Part shown: positions 17,098 through 25,929 of the stretch, in pieces
How the letters are laid out: every line of letters starts with the position of its first letter
How positions within the stretch are numbered: the first letter of the stretch is position 1
Source of the DNA: Pseudarthrobacter chlorophenolicus
GTDB lineage: Bacteria > Actinomycetota > Actinomycetes > Actinomycetales > Micrococcaceae
NCBI RefSeq assembly: GCF_000962805.1
Contig: NZ_JZTW01000001.1
Coordinates: 124,001-188,000, forward strand
Direction: 5' to 3'
DNA length: 64,000 nt
Translations under genes and position numbers: made by a program
Notes under the pieces: model-generated
The model's input: only the letters and a program-made list of their open reading frames with translations
The model's database searches: none
Told to the model about the DNA's origin: nothing

Positions 17098-18285
17098 ATG
17101 CAGTCCACCCTGCTTCCCACCCCAACTGACACCTTCGGTTCCGCCGGCATCGACGCCGGCGCGGAAACCACCCCGGCTCCCGCCAACGAACCCGCCGCCC
17201 CCGCCCCCAAGGGGATCCTGCGGGTGGTCGTCCTGGTGCCGGCCTACAACGAAGCGGGTTCCATCGGGTCCACCCTGGACGGCCTGATGGGCCAGACCCG
17301 CCCGGCGGACCTGGTGGTGGTGGTCCCCAACGGCTGCACCGACGGCACCGCCCGGGAGGCCCGGAAGTACCCGGTCACCGTGATGGAGCTGCCGCGGCTG
17401 GAGCACCGCAAGTCCGAGGCCCTGAACCGGGCCTGGGCAGAATACGCGTACGACGCCGACGTGCTGGTTTGCCTCGACGCGGACACGGTGCTTCCCCCCA
17501 ACGCCCTCGAGGCCTGGGAGCGGGAGTTCGCCGGGCGGCGCTCGGCACGGCTGGGCGGGTCGTCGTCGAAATTCACCATGCAGGACCCCGGCTTCCTGAG
17601 CCGGCTGCAGAAAGCCGAGTTCGCCACCTGGACGGACACCGCGCTCCGCCGCAAGCAGACCAGCGTCCTCGCGGGAACAGGCTGTGCCATCAACAATGCG
17701 GTGCTGCGGGAGATCGCCGCCCGGGACGACCGTGAAGGTCCCTGGGTGTACACCTCGCAGGTGGAGGATTTCGAGCTGACCTACCGGATCCGGGAACTGG
17801 GCTACATCTGCCAGGTCTCCCCGGACGTGCGCGCCTACACGGACTCGATGAAGACCATTAAGGCGCTGTGGGGCCAGCGGATGAAGTGGCAGGTGGGCAC
17901 CGTGGAGGACCTGCTGGACCTCGGCATCAACAGGCTGACCCTGCGCGACTGGGGGCAGCAGGCCATGGGACTGCTGGGCGTGTTCCTGAAGGCACTGTGG
18001 ATCTCCGTGATGATCCTGTCGCTCGCCCTGGGCGTCTTCAAGTTCATCCTGTTCTGGTGGCTGGTGCCCGTGCTCTTCGTGGCGCTGGACATCAAGCGTG
18101 CCCTGCGGATCCCGCACCGGGACTGGAAGGACGTGCTGCTGGCAGCAACCTTCTTCCCCCAGGAACTGTTCATGTGGCTGCGCTCGGGCTGGTTCCTTGC
18201 CTCTTGGTGCGCTGTCCTGAAAACCAAGATCACCCGGCGGCGCATCGACCGCTGGGAAGCCCAATACACAGCAGAGGATATCTAG
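17098..18285 (+). CDS. Family 2 glycosyltransferase, processive membrane type
   Basis: 395 residues. The N-terminal ~40 residues are a low-complexity Pro/Ala tail. The GT2 domain follows with VPAYNEAG, a PNGCTDGT loop, DxD-type CLDADT, VEDFE as the catalytic ED, and QRMKWQ matching the Q(R/Q)xxRW-like motif of cellulose/chitin/hyaluronan-type synthases. C-terminal hydrophobic helices (about 300-345 and 355-375) anchor it. GAGGAG precedes ATG 17098. The neighbouring secreted GH26-like hydrolase suggests a synthase plus trimming enzyme pair (inference). Confidence 0.93.
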   Translation: MQSTLLPTPTDTFGSAGIDAGAETTPAPANEPAAPAPKGILRVVVLVPAYNEAGSIGSTLDGLMGQTRPADLVVVVPNGCTDGTAREARKYPVTVMELPRLEHRKSEALNRAWAEYAYDADVLVCLDADTVLPPNALEAWEREFAGRRSARLGGSSSKFTMQDPGFLSRLQKAEFATWTDTALRRKQTSVLAGTGCAINNAVLREIAARDDREGPWVYTSQVEDFELTYRIRELGYICQVSPDVRAYTDSMKTIKALWGQRMKWQVGTVEDLLDLGINRLTLRDWGQQAMGLLGVFLKALWISVMILSLALGVFKFILFWWLVPVLFVALDIKRALRIPHRDWKDVLLAATFFPQELFMWLRSGWFLASWCAVLKTKITRRRIDRWEAQYTAEDI

Positions 18286-18290
18286 TAACC

Positions 18291-18449
18291 ATGTATGGAA
18301 TGACCACCGCAGTTCCCGCCACCGGAGCAGCCGCCCTGGCCTACACAGGCCTGAATGTTGGCTCGTCGCTGCTCACTGCCCTGGGCGTCATGCTCATCGG
18401 TGTGGCGTGCCTGGCGCTGCTGCGCAAGAATCCCAAAGTCCGGCCCTGA
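18291..18449 (+). CDS. 52-residue peptide with LAXTG-type sorting signal
   Basis: A tiny gene 5 bp after the GT2 stop. The product is almost only a cell-wall sorting signal: LAYTG at about residue 17, a hydrophobic helix (LTALGVMLIGVACLALL) and a basic tail (RKNPKVRP). LAXTG is the class E sortase motif of actinobacteria. There is no N-terminal signal peptide, which is odd for a sortase substrate, so it may instead be a small membrane peptide working with the GT2. ATG 18291 or 18300 could be used. Confidence 0.65.
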   Translation: MYGMTTAVPATGAAALAYTGLNVGSSLLTALGVMLIGVACLALLRKNPKVRP

Positions 18450-18457
18450 TGGACACA

Positions 18458-18494
18458 CCGCCGGCCCGGCTGAAAGTATCGGCCGGGCCGGCGG
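18458..18494. terminator. Convergent intrinsic terminator
   Basis: CCGCCGGCCCGGC pairs perfectly with GCCGGGCCGGCGG across an 11-base loop, between the LAXTG peptide gene and the convergent GH26-like gene. A short T run follows on the plus strand. Confidence 0.8.
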
Positions 18495-18511
18495 CGTTTA
18501 CGCGCAACCCG

Positions 18512-19765
18512 TCAGGAGGTGCGGCGTGCCTGCAGTGCGTTCTTGAATGCGGTTGCTGAGGCGGCGCTGCTGTTGATCCTCCAGTCAGCTTCTTTTTGGA
18601 TGTGGAACCACACGAAGCCCATAACGTCCGGCTGCGCGGCGAGGTAGGAGATCAGTTGCGTGTTCCAGGCGGCTTTGTCGCCGCCGGCTTCGCTGGACGC
18701 CGTTTCGGCGATCAGGATGGGGGTTCCGGGCGCCAGCTCCCGCAGCTGGGCGATGCCCGGGGCGAAGAGGTCCTGCGGCGAGATCCAGCCGCTCCAGGAC
18801 GCGGACGTGCCCCAGTTGTAGCCATCCAACGCAACTACATCCACGTAGCCGGCGCCCGGGTACAGGCCGGCGAGATCGGTGGAACCCCAGTAGGGGACGT
18901 TGGGGCTCCAGACCCAGGACACGTTGGTGGCTCCCTGGGCCTCGACCACGTCGTGGACGTGCCGCCAGGCCAGGACGTAGTCGCCGGGCTGGTTGCCGTT
19001 GACGCTCTCGGCCCAGGGGTACCAGTCGCCGTTCATTTCGTGGGCGAAGCGCAGCTGGACCGGGTAGCCCCAGGCGGCCAGTGCCTGCCCCCACTGGGCG
19101 ATGTGGGCGTCAAAGTCGCCGGCGGCAATCCGGTCCAGGCTGTAGGCGGGCTGGTTGACGCCGCCGCCCCAGGCCCAGGGCTCCCAGGTGACCAGCGGCA
19201 CGGCGCCGCGCGAGCGGACGGCGTTCATCTCGGTGATGGGTGCGGGCTGCAGGAAGTCCTTGTAGAACAGCACGCTGGACGGTGCTTCGCCGGCCAGCGC
19301 AGCAACCTCATCGAGTTCCGCACTGGCGAGCGGACCGCCGTTGGTGGCGGCACCGAACTGGAGCCGTGCGGTGCTGACCGTGGGCGCCGGGGCCGGGGCC
19401 GGGGCCGTCGTCGTGGTGGGTGCTGTCACGGTGAACACAGCGGAGGCCTGCACGGACGACGTTTTGGCGGTCACCGTGATCTTGCCCGTGGCGGCCGCCG
19501 GGATGGTGGCGGGGGCACTGAACGTGCCCGTGCTTGTGGTCTTCAGGGGGAAGGTGGTGGATCCGATGATGACGGTTCCGTTGGTGGAGGCTTTGAAGCC
19601 GCTGCCTGTCACCGTGATGGCGGATCCGGCCGGGCCGGTGGTGGGGCTGAGGGAAATCTGGCCCGCGGCGGCCTGCGCTGCGGCGGGTTGCACCACTGCC
19701 AGGGCGAGGGCCAGGCCAAGGGCTGCGGCCACTGCCGAGAGGAATGTCTTGAAAGTTTTATACAC
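18512..19765 (-). CDS. Secreted GH26-like glycoside hydrolase with IPT/TIG-like domain
   Basis: 417 residues. Sec signal peptide (residues 1-34, ending AAAQAAA), an IPT/TIG-like beta domain (about 36-115, SLSPTTGPAGSAITVTGSGF), a Thr/Pro/Ala linker, then a TIM-barrel hydrolase domain (about 135-417). RFAHEMNGDWYPW carries the acid/base Glu typical of GH26 mannanases and ILIAETASSE the probable nucleophile Glu. The substrate could be a beta-mannan or the product of the adjacent GT2. It is convergent with that GT2 and has its own promoter. Confidence 0.9.
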   Translation of the reverse strand: MYKTFKTFLSAVAAALGLALALAVVQPAAAQAAAGQISLSPTTGPAGSAITVTGSGFKASTNGTVIIGSTTFPLKTTSTGTFSAPATIPAAATGKITVTAKTSSVQASAVFTVTAPTTTTAPAPAPAPTVSTARLQFGAATNGGPLASAELDEVAALAGEAPSSVLFYKDFLQPAPITEMNAVRSRGAVPLVTWEPWAWGGGVNQPAYSLDRIAAGDFDAHIAQWGQALAAWGYPVQLRFAHEMNGDWYPWAESVNGNQPGDYVLAWRHVHDVVEAQGATNVSWVWSPNVPYWGSTDLAGLYPGAGYVDVVALDGYNWGTSASWSGWISPQDLFAPGIAQLRELAPGTPILIAETASSEAGGDKAAWNTQLISYLAAQPDVMGFVWFHIQKEADWRINSSAASATAFKNALQARRTS

Positions 19766-20225
19766 GGCGATCTCTCCCCAGAACCGTCATGGCAGCAACG
19801 CTGGCTGCCGGTCACCTGCGCCGGGCGGCACACGGATGATCGTAAAGGCCTTGCGCTGGCATTGAGCTGGCCTTGAGCGAATCCTGCGGGAAAACTCGGC
19901 GAATGCTGCGAAAAGTTGGCCTTGAGGGCCGAAATCGACATCATTTGGGTGCTTTATCGGCAGGTTGAAGCCCGGTCCGGCGTACGACGGCGCTGCTGCC
20001 GCCGCCTCGGGCGGTCACGTGCGGGCGGGGCGGCCCTGGAAGACGGCTGCAGAACGTATTGCCGCAGGTCAAGAGCGATTCGCTCAAGAATTACAAGAGT
20101 TCTTGAGTGAAACTTGTGTCTCGTTTGCAGAAACCTTAATCAACGTTCGCGACAGTAGGAGCAGCCGGAAGTCACCGGCGTCATCACGGGCGGCCTCTGA
20201 TGCCGGCCCGTAGCTGAAACCTACT
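19766..20225. other. Intergenic region upstream of GH26 and of the Tat protein
   Basis: 460 bases between divergent genes, so both promoters should be here. At 19978-20032 there is an unexplained resemblance to codons 34-52 of the paaG-like gene (shared GGCGTACGACG and CGCTGCTGCCGCCGCC, then GTGCGGGCG), which may be a relic or a compositional coincidence. An open frame across 19965-20213 is not convincing. No RNA element is recognised. Confidence 0.4.
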
Positions 20226-20801
20226 GTGGGGGCACATTTGTCTGAGATGTTGAACGAAGAGATCGAGTCGAAAGAAAGCGGTTTCAGCCGTAGGCGCGTA
20301 GTGAAGGGCGTTGCCTGGTCCGTGCCGGTCATCGTCACCGCTGTCGCATCTCCGGCAGCTGCGGCATCGCCCGGGCAAGTGGATCCTCTGCTAGATCCCA
20401 ACACCGCAATCAAGTTCGTGCTCTCAACCAAGCCGGGCTCCCCAGGCCAAGCACGCAACGGGCTCGGGCCCAAGGGCTTCTACATACATAACTCGGGCGG
20501 AGCCCCTACTGGTGCCATCAGCGGCAGGATTACTGTCACTTCGTCAGACTCGTCCGCTCCACGAGTGGGAGTTCAGATTCTGAGCGAGGGGGTGCTCGAC
20601 CAGATAGGCGCATCTGACACGGGATTCACCATCGCTGGAGGAGTCGGTGCTGGGGTCAATAAGTTCTTCTCGCTTACGTTCAACCACACTGAGCCACCTA
20701 GGAACTGGGTGGGACCTAAGTCTTTTGAACTCGCCATCTCGTTCACATCGCCTGTAGGCCTGGACAAGCGGTTCCTTGGCGGAGCGTTGGAGCTCAGATA
20801 G
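20226..20801 (+). CDS. Tat-exported hypothetical surface protein
   Basis: About 185-191 residues; GTG 20226, TTG 20238 and ATG 20247 are all possible, and the GGGGG run at 20228-20232 favours TTG 20238 or ATG 20247. An acidic leader (EEIESKESG) precedes a twin-arginine signal (SRRRVVKG) and hydrophobic core ending ASPAAAASP. The mature ~140 residues look like an all-beta domain (ISGRITVTSSDS; FELAISFTS) with no cysteines. It is followed after 3 bp by a PqqD gene, so it may be the protein served by the PqqD/HprK-like pair. No family recognised. Confidence 0.75.
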   Translation: MGAHLSEMLNEEIESKESGFSRRRVVKGVAWSVPVIVTAVASPAAAASPGQVDPLLDPNTAIKFVLSTKPGSPGQARNGLGPKGFYIHNSGGAPTGAISGRITVTSSDSSAPRVGVQILSEGVLDQIGASDTGFTIAGGVGAGVNKFFSLTFNHTEPPRNWVGPKSFELAISFTSPVGLDKRFLGGALELR

Positions 20802-20804
20802 GTC

Positions 20805-21077
20805 ATGGTCTGGAAACGGGGAGGACTCGTGGCGGAAGCGCGTACAGGGGGCCAGCGGGTTGCCCTGCTCCATCTCGATGAGTCGCAGCCAGTCGTATTG
20901 GAAGGCCCGGCAGCCGTCATCTGGGAACTGATTGACGGTCATCGTTCCGATCAGGAGATTTACGGCCGGCTTGAGGAGACCTTCGAGGACGAGTTGGGGC
21001 AGATGCAAGTCCAGGCCGAGCTCTTCCTGGCCAGCCTGGAAGCCCGCCGCCTGATTGAACCGGCCAACGCCGCGTAG
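20805..21077 (+). CDS. PqqD-family protein
   Basis: 90 residues with the PqqD winged-helix fold: LDESQPVVLEGPAAVIWELIDG, then RSDQEIYGRLEETFEDE and a C-terminal helix (LFLASLEARRLIEP). PqqD domains bind the leader of a ribosomal peptide and present it to a modifying enzyme. No radical-SAM enzyme is present; instead the partner is the HprK-like kinase encoded 23 bp downstream, matching the HPr-related kinase/PqqD pairs catalogued in polysaccharide loci. The substrate is not known. Confidence 0.88.
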   Translation: MVWKRGGLVAEARTGGQRVALLHLDESQPVVLEGPAAVIWELIDGHRSDQEIYGRLEETFEDELGQMQVQAELFLASLEARRLIEPANAA

Positions 21078-21100
21078 CGGCACCGGAGTTTGGGGGAGGC

Positions 21101-22294
21101 ATGGGGGAGGTCCTGACCGCGGCGAGACGACACCAAAGCGGACTGGCTGCTCGCGGTGATCTGCTGTGGCTGCAGATCCTGGGCGTCGAGTTCGTCGTCC
21201 GGTGGGGCGAGGGGGTCAACCGGGAGCAGCGACAGGGCATGGCCACAGCCTGGTCGCGCTGCACCAGCAGCGTCGCGCTGGAAGCCACCCCGTTGCCTGC
21301 CGCACCGGCCACCGTTCAGCCGGTCTCTGCATGCGTGGCCTTCCAAACACCGATGCAAGGGGTTGAGGAGTTCGAACTCGGAGCTTCATCCTTCGAAGAG
21401 TTGGCCGAAAATCTGACATCCCGCCTCACGGTCGCGGCCATTCTGGCCAACGCCGGAAAACTGACCATGCTGCACGCCTGCGCAGTAGCGGACCTCACCA
21501 CGGGTGCGGTTGTCGCGCTCGTCGCAAAGTCGGGTACAGGCAAAACAACGGCAGCCTCAGTGCTTGGAAAGACCTACGGCTACGTTACGGATGAGACGGT
21601 GGCTATCAGGCCGGATGGTTCGGTGGTCCCCTATCCCAAACCGTTGTCGGTGAAGCAGGGCGCGGGAGCACCCAAGCGGCAGGTGGGACCGGCTGATCTG
21701 GAGCTCCTGAAGGCCCCGCCAGGGCTTCAGCTCAGCTCAATGGTGTTGCTGGACCGTGTAGTAGCTGCGGAGCCAGTTACGCCGGTTCTGCGGCGCGTCC
21801 CACTGGCAGACGCAGTGATGGCCCTGATTCCGGATTCGTCCTCCCAGGGAAAGATCGACCAGCCGCTTCAGTCGCTCTGCCGCCTGATCGGCAGCATCGG
21901 GGGAGTGTGGCAGGTGACGTACTCGGAAGCCACGGACCTGCCAGAAGCCTTGGCACCCCTGTTCGGGAAGCAGCTGCACACGGAACAGGAATGGGAACCA
22001 CGGGCAAGCCTTGCAGCCACGGCCGGAGAGCTTCCGGCCAACTTCGTCCGGCGGGCAGGCCACAAGGATGCCGTCGCTATCGGGGATCAACTGCTCGTCA
22101 TGCTGGACAGCGGCATCGTGCAGCTCGCGGGGATCGGGCCGGCCATCTGGGAAGCCGCCGTAGAACCGCTCACGCCGCCCCGGCTCACTGAAGCAGTGGC
22201 CAAGGTGCACGGCACGCCGGAAGGATACAGTGACGCCGTCGTACGCGCTATGAACCGCCTGATTTCCGAAGGCGTCCTGAAACAGGGCACCTGA
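21101..22294 (+). CDS. HPr-kinase-like protein with C-terminal PqqD-like domain
   Basis: 397 residues. The central part is an HprK-type nucleotide-binding fold: HACAV strand, Walker A AKSGTGKTTA (about residues 147-156), then VTDETVAI as the likely acidic catalytic segment. The C-terminal ~80 residues (GDQLLVMLDSGIVQLAGIG..AAVEPLT) look like a second PqqD domain. The N-terminal ~100 residues are unassigned. True HPr kinase is unlikely, as actinobacteria use a different PTS logic; a kinase acting on a protein, peptide or sugar of the exopolysaccharide pathway is inferred. GGGGGAGG precedes ATG 21101. Confidence 0.82.
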   Translation: MGEVLTAARRHQSGLAARGDLLWLQILGVEFVVRWGEGVNREQRQGMATAWSRCTSSVALEATPLPAAPATVQPVSACVAFQTPMQGVEEFELGASSFEELAENLTSRLTVAAILANAGKLTMLHACAVADLTTGAVVALVAKSGTGKTTAASVLGKTYGYVTDETVAIRPDGSVVPYPKPLSVKQGAGAPKRQVGPADLELLKAPPGLQLSSMVLLDRVVAAEPVTPVLRRVPLADAVMALIPDSSSQGKIDQPLQSLCRLIGSIGGVWQVTYSEATDLPEALAPLFGKQLHTEQEWEPRASLAATAGELPANFVRRAGHKDAVAIGDQLLVMLDSGIVQLAGIGPAIWEAAVEPLTPPRLTEAVAKVHGTPEGYSDAVVRAMNRLISEGVLKQGT

Positions 22295-22374
22295 TCCTGG
22301 CCGCAAGGCCCACCAACCTTCTGCGCAAGCGCACCGCGCAACTCAGACGAAAAGACGTAAGTTAGGAACCCCAA

Positions 22375-23940
22375 ATGAGCACTACGGCAGCTCCTGCAGA
22401 GGCGCCGGCTGGCCTGGATCTCAGGGACTACCTTCAGGTGGTCCGGACGTACTGGAAAGGGATCGTCAGCCTCACGCTGCTGGCCACTATGGCCGCCATG
22501 GGCTGGACTGTCCTGCAGCCGAAGGTCTACGCGTCAGATTCCAGCGGGATTGTGGTGACGCCCGGCTCGGACAACGTGAGCCTGTCCCTCGCCGGCGACA
22601 GCCTGGCCAAGGCCAAGGTCAAAAACTACGAATCCGTAGCGAAATCGAGGCTCGTGGCGGACCGGGTCATCTCGGCTCTGCAGTTGAACACCACCGCGGA
22701 CGCGCTGCTCGGCAGCATCAGCGTGAAAGTGCCGCTGGACACCGCGGAGATCCGGGTCACCGCAGAATCCACGGATCCGGCCACGGCCCAGCGCGTGGCC
22801 GATGCCTGGGTCAACGGGCTCGCAGCCCAGGTTGAAGCCATAGAGACGGCGCCGCCCACCGAGGGCGGCAGCGAAGCAGTGTCCGACGCCGGCACGGCCG
22901 CGGGTGCGACAGCCACGGCGGTCCGTGTGCTGCCGTTGGGCAAGGCGGTGCTGCCCGCGAGCCCCACCTCGCCGAACACCAAGCTGAACCTCGCCCTGGG
23001 CGCTCTGGTGGGCCTTGCTCTCGGCGTAGCGTACGCGGTGATCCGCCGGTACCTGGACCGGCGCATCCGCGATGCCGCCGAGATTGAACAGCTGTTTGGG
23101 GTTCCGGCCATTGGCACCTTGCCGCTGGATCACCGCCTGGATGCCCGAAGTACGGTCCTGGACGCGGGCATGTCCGCCAATACCCACGACGGCGGGGGAG
23201 CGATGGCCGAAGCCCTCCGCGAACTGCGCACCAACCTCAGCTTCCTGGATGTGGACCAGCCGCCGCGGATCATCGTGGTCACCAGTTCCGTGCAGTCGGA
23301 AGGTAAGTCCACCGTCACCGCGAACCTGGCGGTCACCATGGCCGCCGCCGGCGAGAAAGTGGTAGTGGTGGACGGCGACCTCCGCCGCCCCACACTGGTG
23401 GACGTCTTCAATTTGGTTCCGGGCGCCGGCGTCACCGATGTCCTCGCGGGTACAGCCGAGCTGGAGGACGTGCTGCAGCCATGGAGCGCGCTGCCCAACC
23501 TCTCAGTGCTGGGTTCGGGCCGTATCCCGCCCAACCCCAGCGAACTGTTGGGATCGCGGGCCATGAAAAACATGCTCACCGCCCTGGCCCAGAACGCGAC
23601 GGTGCTCATCGACGCGCCGCCGCTGCTGCCGGTGACCGACGCCGCCGTCCTGTCCCGGGTGGCGGACGGCGCCATAGTGGTGATCCGGACCGGGAAGACC
23701 ACACAGGACCAGCTGGCCCAGTCGCTGGGAAACCTGGACAAGGTGAAGGGCCGCGTCCTGGGAGCGGTGCTGAACTACGTCCCCACCCGCGGGGCCGGCT
23801 CGTACTCCTACTACGGGACGTACACGGCGGCACCGGACAATACGGCCGGAACTGCTATAACGCCGCTGGCTGCCTTCAAGGACGAGGCAACGGACGGGAC
23901 GCTGGAGGCGGCGCTTAGCGGACGCCGGGCGAGGGTCTAG
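22375..23940 (+). CDS. Polysaccharide co-polymerase / BY-kinase (Wzz-CpsD fusion)
   Basis: 521 residues. N-terminal Wzz domain with transmembrane helices at about 34-50 and 205-223, the Pro-rich PASPTSPNT before the second helix, then a bacterial tyrosine kinase: Walker A SSVQSEGKST (about 303-312; the usual Pro-Gly is Gln-Ser), Walker A' VVVVDGDLRRP and Walker B VLIDAPPLLP. A Tyr cluster near the C-terminus (SYSYYGTY) is the probable autophosphorylation site. It controls chain length and export of surface polysaccharide. A second paralogue lies at 44181-45695. Confidence 0.95.
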   Translation: MSTTAAPAEAPAGLDLRDYLQVVRTYWKGIVSLTLLATMAAMGWTVLQPKVYASDSSGIVVTPGSDNVSLSLAGDSLAKAKVKNYESVAKSRLVADRVISALQLNTTADALLGSISVKVPLDTAEIRVTAESTDPATAQRVADAWVNGLAAQVEAIETAPPTEGGSEAVSDAGTAAGATATAVRVLPLGKAVLPASPTSPNTKLNLALGALVGLALGVAYAVIRRYLDRRIRDAAEIEQLFGVPAIGTLPLDHRLDARSTVLDAGMSANTHDGGGAMAEALRELRTNLSFLDVDQPPRIIVVTSSVQSEGKSTVTANLAVTMAAAGEKVVVVDGDLRRPTLVDVFNLVPGAGVTDVLAGTAELEDVLQPWSALPNLSVLGSGRIPPNPSELLGSRAMKNMLTALAQNATVLIDAPPLLPVTDAAVLSRVADGAIVVIRTGKTTQDQLAQSLGNLDKVKGRVLGAVLNYVPTRGAGSYSYYGTYTAAPDNTAGTAITPLAAFKDEATDGTLEAALSGRRARV

Positions 23941-23947
23941 GTGTCCC

Positions 23948-24853
23948 ATGAACAACCCGAACGAAAATACCGAACTGAGCGTTGCTGAAGGCGTGCTCCT
24001 GGGGCATGCCCTCGTGGCCCGCGTGGCGGCCGAATTGGGCGTCAGGGCCTTCTTCATCAAGGGGCCCGTCAGCGTCCTCCAAGGGTTGCGCAAGCCAAAG
24101 ACTTCAGGTGATGTGGACGTGTTTGTATCCCCCCAGGACCTAGATGCAGTGGTGGGGGCATTGCAGGAGAAGGGGTGGCGGAAGCGGCCGGTTGATCCTG
24201 ACAGCAAGACGTTTCCCAAGCACTCTGTGACGGTGGACCACCCGGAGTGGCCCTGCTGCATCGATGTGCACTTCCGCTTCCCCGGAATGGAAGCTCCGGC
24301 CGCTGATTGCTTTGAGACGATGTGGGCCAACACCGAGCAATTTGCCCTGGCCGGCCAGGACATTCGCGTTCCATCCAAACCGCTGGCCATTCTGATCCTG
24401 GCTCTGCATGCGCTGCGGTCGTCCCAGTTGCCCGCCCGCAGGGACGAGCTCAACCTTCTTTCGGGCTTCGTTTCTCAGCGATCAATGGCACTGCCGGTTC
24501 TGGATCTGTCGGTGAGGACGGGAAGCTTGGCGGCGATGCGTCCTCTCCTTCAAGACGTGGTTCCGAACAGCGAGGGGCTCGTCTGGCCGGAGCCGTCTGC
24601 GGAGTGGCGTAACCGACTTCTGGTGCAAGAACTCGGGAGCGCACGGATCATGGCACTGGTCCAGGCCCGTTGGCAGGACAAACCGCTTTTGCTCTGGCGC
24701 GCAGTCTTCCCGCCTAGAGCAGCCTTCCTAGCCGGAAACATCTACTCAGATATGTCCTTGAAAGGACTCCTTGTCCAGCATGCTGCCCGGTGGAGCCGTT
24801 TTCTGCGTGCCCTTCCGAAAATTGCACGCGACCTAAAGCGCTACCGCGGTTGA
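23948..24853 (+). CDS. NTP_transf_5-type nucleotidyltransferase
   Basis: 301 residues starting 7 bp after the BY-kinase stop. The FFIKGPVSVLQGL and SGDVDVFVSPQDLD segments match the family motif KG..L......R..(G)DVDLLV, a minimal nucleotidyltransferase fold with the DxD metal site. A long helical C-terminal region follows. Genes of this family are repeatedly found with HprK-like and PqqD-like genes in exopolysaccharide loci, but no substrate has been assigned that I know of. Confidence 0.85.
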   Translation: MNNPNENTELSVAEGVLLGHALVARVAAELGVRAFFIKGPVSVLQGLRKPKTSGDVDVFVSPQDLDAVVGALQEKGWRKRPVDPDSKTFPKHSVTVDHPEWPCCIDVHFRFPGMEAPAADCFETMWANTEQFALAGQDIRVPSKPLAILILALHALRSSQLPARRDELNLLSGFVSQRSMALPVLDLSVRTGSLAAMRPLLQDVVPNSEGLVWPEPSAEWRNRLLVQELGSARIMALVQARWQDKPLLLWRAVFPPRAAFLAGNIYSDMSLKGLLVQHAARWSRFLRALPKIARDLKRYRG

Positions 24854-24859
24854 TCCTGT

Positions 24860-24985
24860 CGAGACCACACCCGGCGGTAGAGCTTGAAGACCACACCCGG
24901 TAGTTGACCTGATCGAAATATCACTCGATGGCTGAGCTCGTCGAAACCTCACTCGGTGGTTGAGCTTGTCGAAACCTTGAGGCTT
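24860..24985. repeat. Dispersed repeat family B cluster upstream of galU
   Basis: About five degenerate tandem units, each a variant of CTCGGTGGTTGAGCTTGTCG followed by AAACC; the last two copies are best. This is the longest intergenic cluster of family B in the window and sits 40 bp before the galU start, close to where a promoter is expected. Confidence 0.9.
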
Positions 24986-25024
24986 CAATTGTCATTAGTG
25001 CCAGAGAATTTATAAAGTTCAGCT

Positions 25025-25915
25025 ATGACTATGGGGAGAGCCGTAACTAAAGCCGTCATTCCTGCTGCCGGATTGGGAACTCGCTTCCTGCCCGCCACCA
25101 AGGCAATGCCGAAGGAAATGCTGCCGGTGGTTGACCGCCCGGCCATCCAGTACGTCGTCGAAGAGGCCATCAAATCCGGCCTGGACGACGTCCTGATGAT
25201 CACTGGCCGCAGCAAGCGCGCCCTCGAAGACCACTTCGACCGGGCACCCGGCCTGGAGCGCCTGCTGGAACAGAAGGGCGACAAGGACCGGCTGCAGTCC
25301 ATCCAGGCCGCCTCTGAGCTGGGTCCTATCCACTACGTGCGCCAGGGCGAAGCCAAAGGCCTGGGCCATGCGGTGCTCTGCGGCAAGCAGCACGTGGGTA
25401 ACGAGCCGTTTGCCGTACTGCTCGGTGACGACCTCATCGATGAGGCTGAGTCGCTGCTGGCCACCATGATTGACGTGCAGCAGAAGACCGGCGGTTCGGT
25501 GATTGCCCTGATCGAGGTGGATCCGTCCCAGATCAGCGCCTATGGCTGCGCGGACATCACGGCCGTTGAGGGTGAGGACTTCGTCCGGGTGAACAGCCTG
25601 GTGGAGAAGCCGGCTGTTGCCGATGCGCCCTCCAACTTAGCCGTCATCGGCCGGTACGTGCTGCACCCGTCTGTTTTCGGAGTGCTGGAGAACACCGCGC
25701 CTGGGCGTGGCAATGAAATCCAGTTGACGGATGCCCTGCAGACCCTTGCTGCCGGCGAAGGCGAAGGCTCCGGTGTGTACGGCGTGGTCTTCAAGGGCCG
25801 CCGCTTTGATACCGGTGACAAGCTCAGCTACCTGAAGGCCGTCATTACCATTGCTTCCGAGCGTGTTGAGTTCGGCGAGGATCTGAAGACCTGGATGAAA
25901 GGCTTCGTCAACTAG
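25025..25915 (+). CDS. galU: UTP-glucose-1-phosphate uridylyltransferase
   Basis: 296 residues, complete. The nucleotide-binding signature AGLGTRFLPATKAMPKEMLP is at the N-terminus, with VEEAIKSGLDDVLMITGR, the GDDLIDEAE metal/sugar site, and the C-terminal GRRFDTGDKLSYLKA block. It makes UDP-glucose, the precursor oxidised to UDP-glucuronate by the dehydrogenase at 29140-30453 in the same locus. It is flanked upstream by repeats and convergent with the VanZ gene. Confidence 0.97.
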   Translation: MTMGRAVTKAVIPAAGLGTRFLPATKAMPKEMLPVVDRPAIQYVVEEAIKSGLDDVLMITGRSKRALEDHFDRAPGLERLLEQKGDKDRLQSIQAASELGPIHYVRQGEAKGLGHAVLCGKQHVGNEPFAVLLGDDLIDEAESLLATMIDVQQKTGGSVIALIEVDPSQISAYGCADITAVEGEDFVRVNSLVEKPAVADAPSNLAVIGRYVLHPSVFGVLENTAPGRGNEIQLTDALQTLAAGEGEGSGVYGVVFKGRRFDTGDKLSYLKAVITIASERVEFGEDLKTWMKGFVN

Positions 25916-25929
25916 CTTTTGAATCCGGC

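Noticed and set aside
19965..20213. Plus-strand 82-codon frame upstream of the Tat protein
   Set aside because: TTG start without a ribosome-binding site; partly similar to paaG-gene DNA, so not trusted as a gene.
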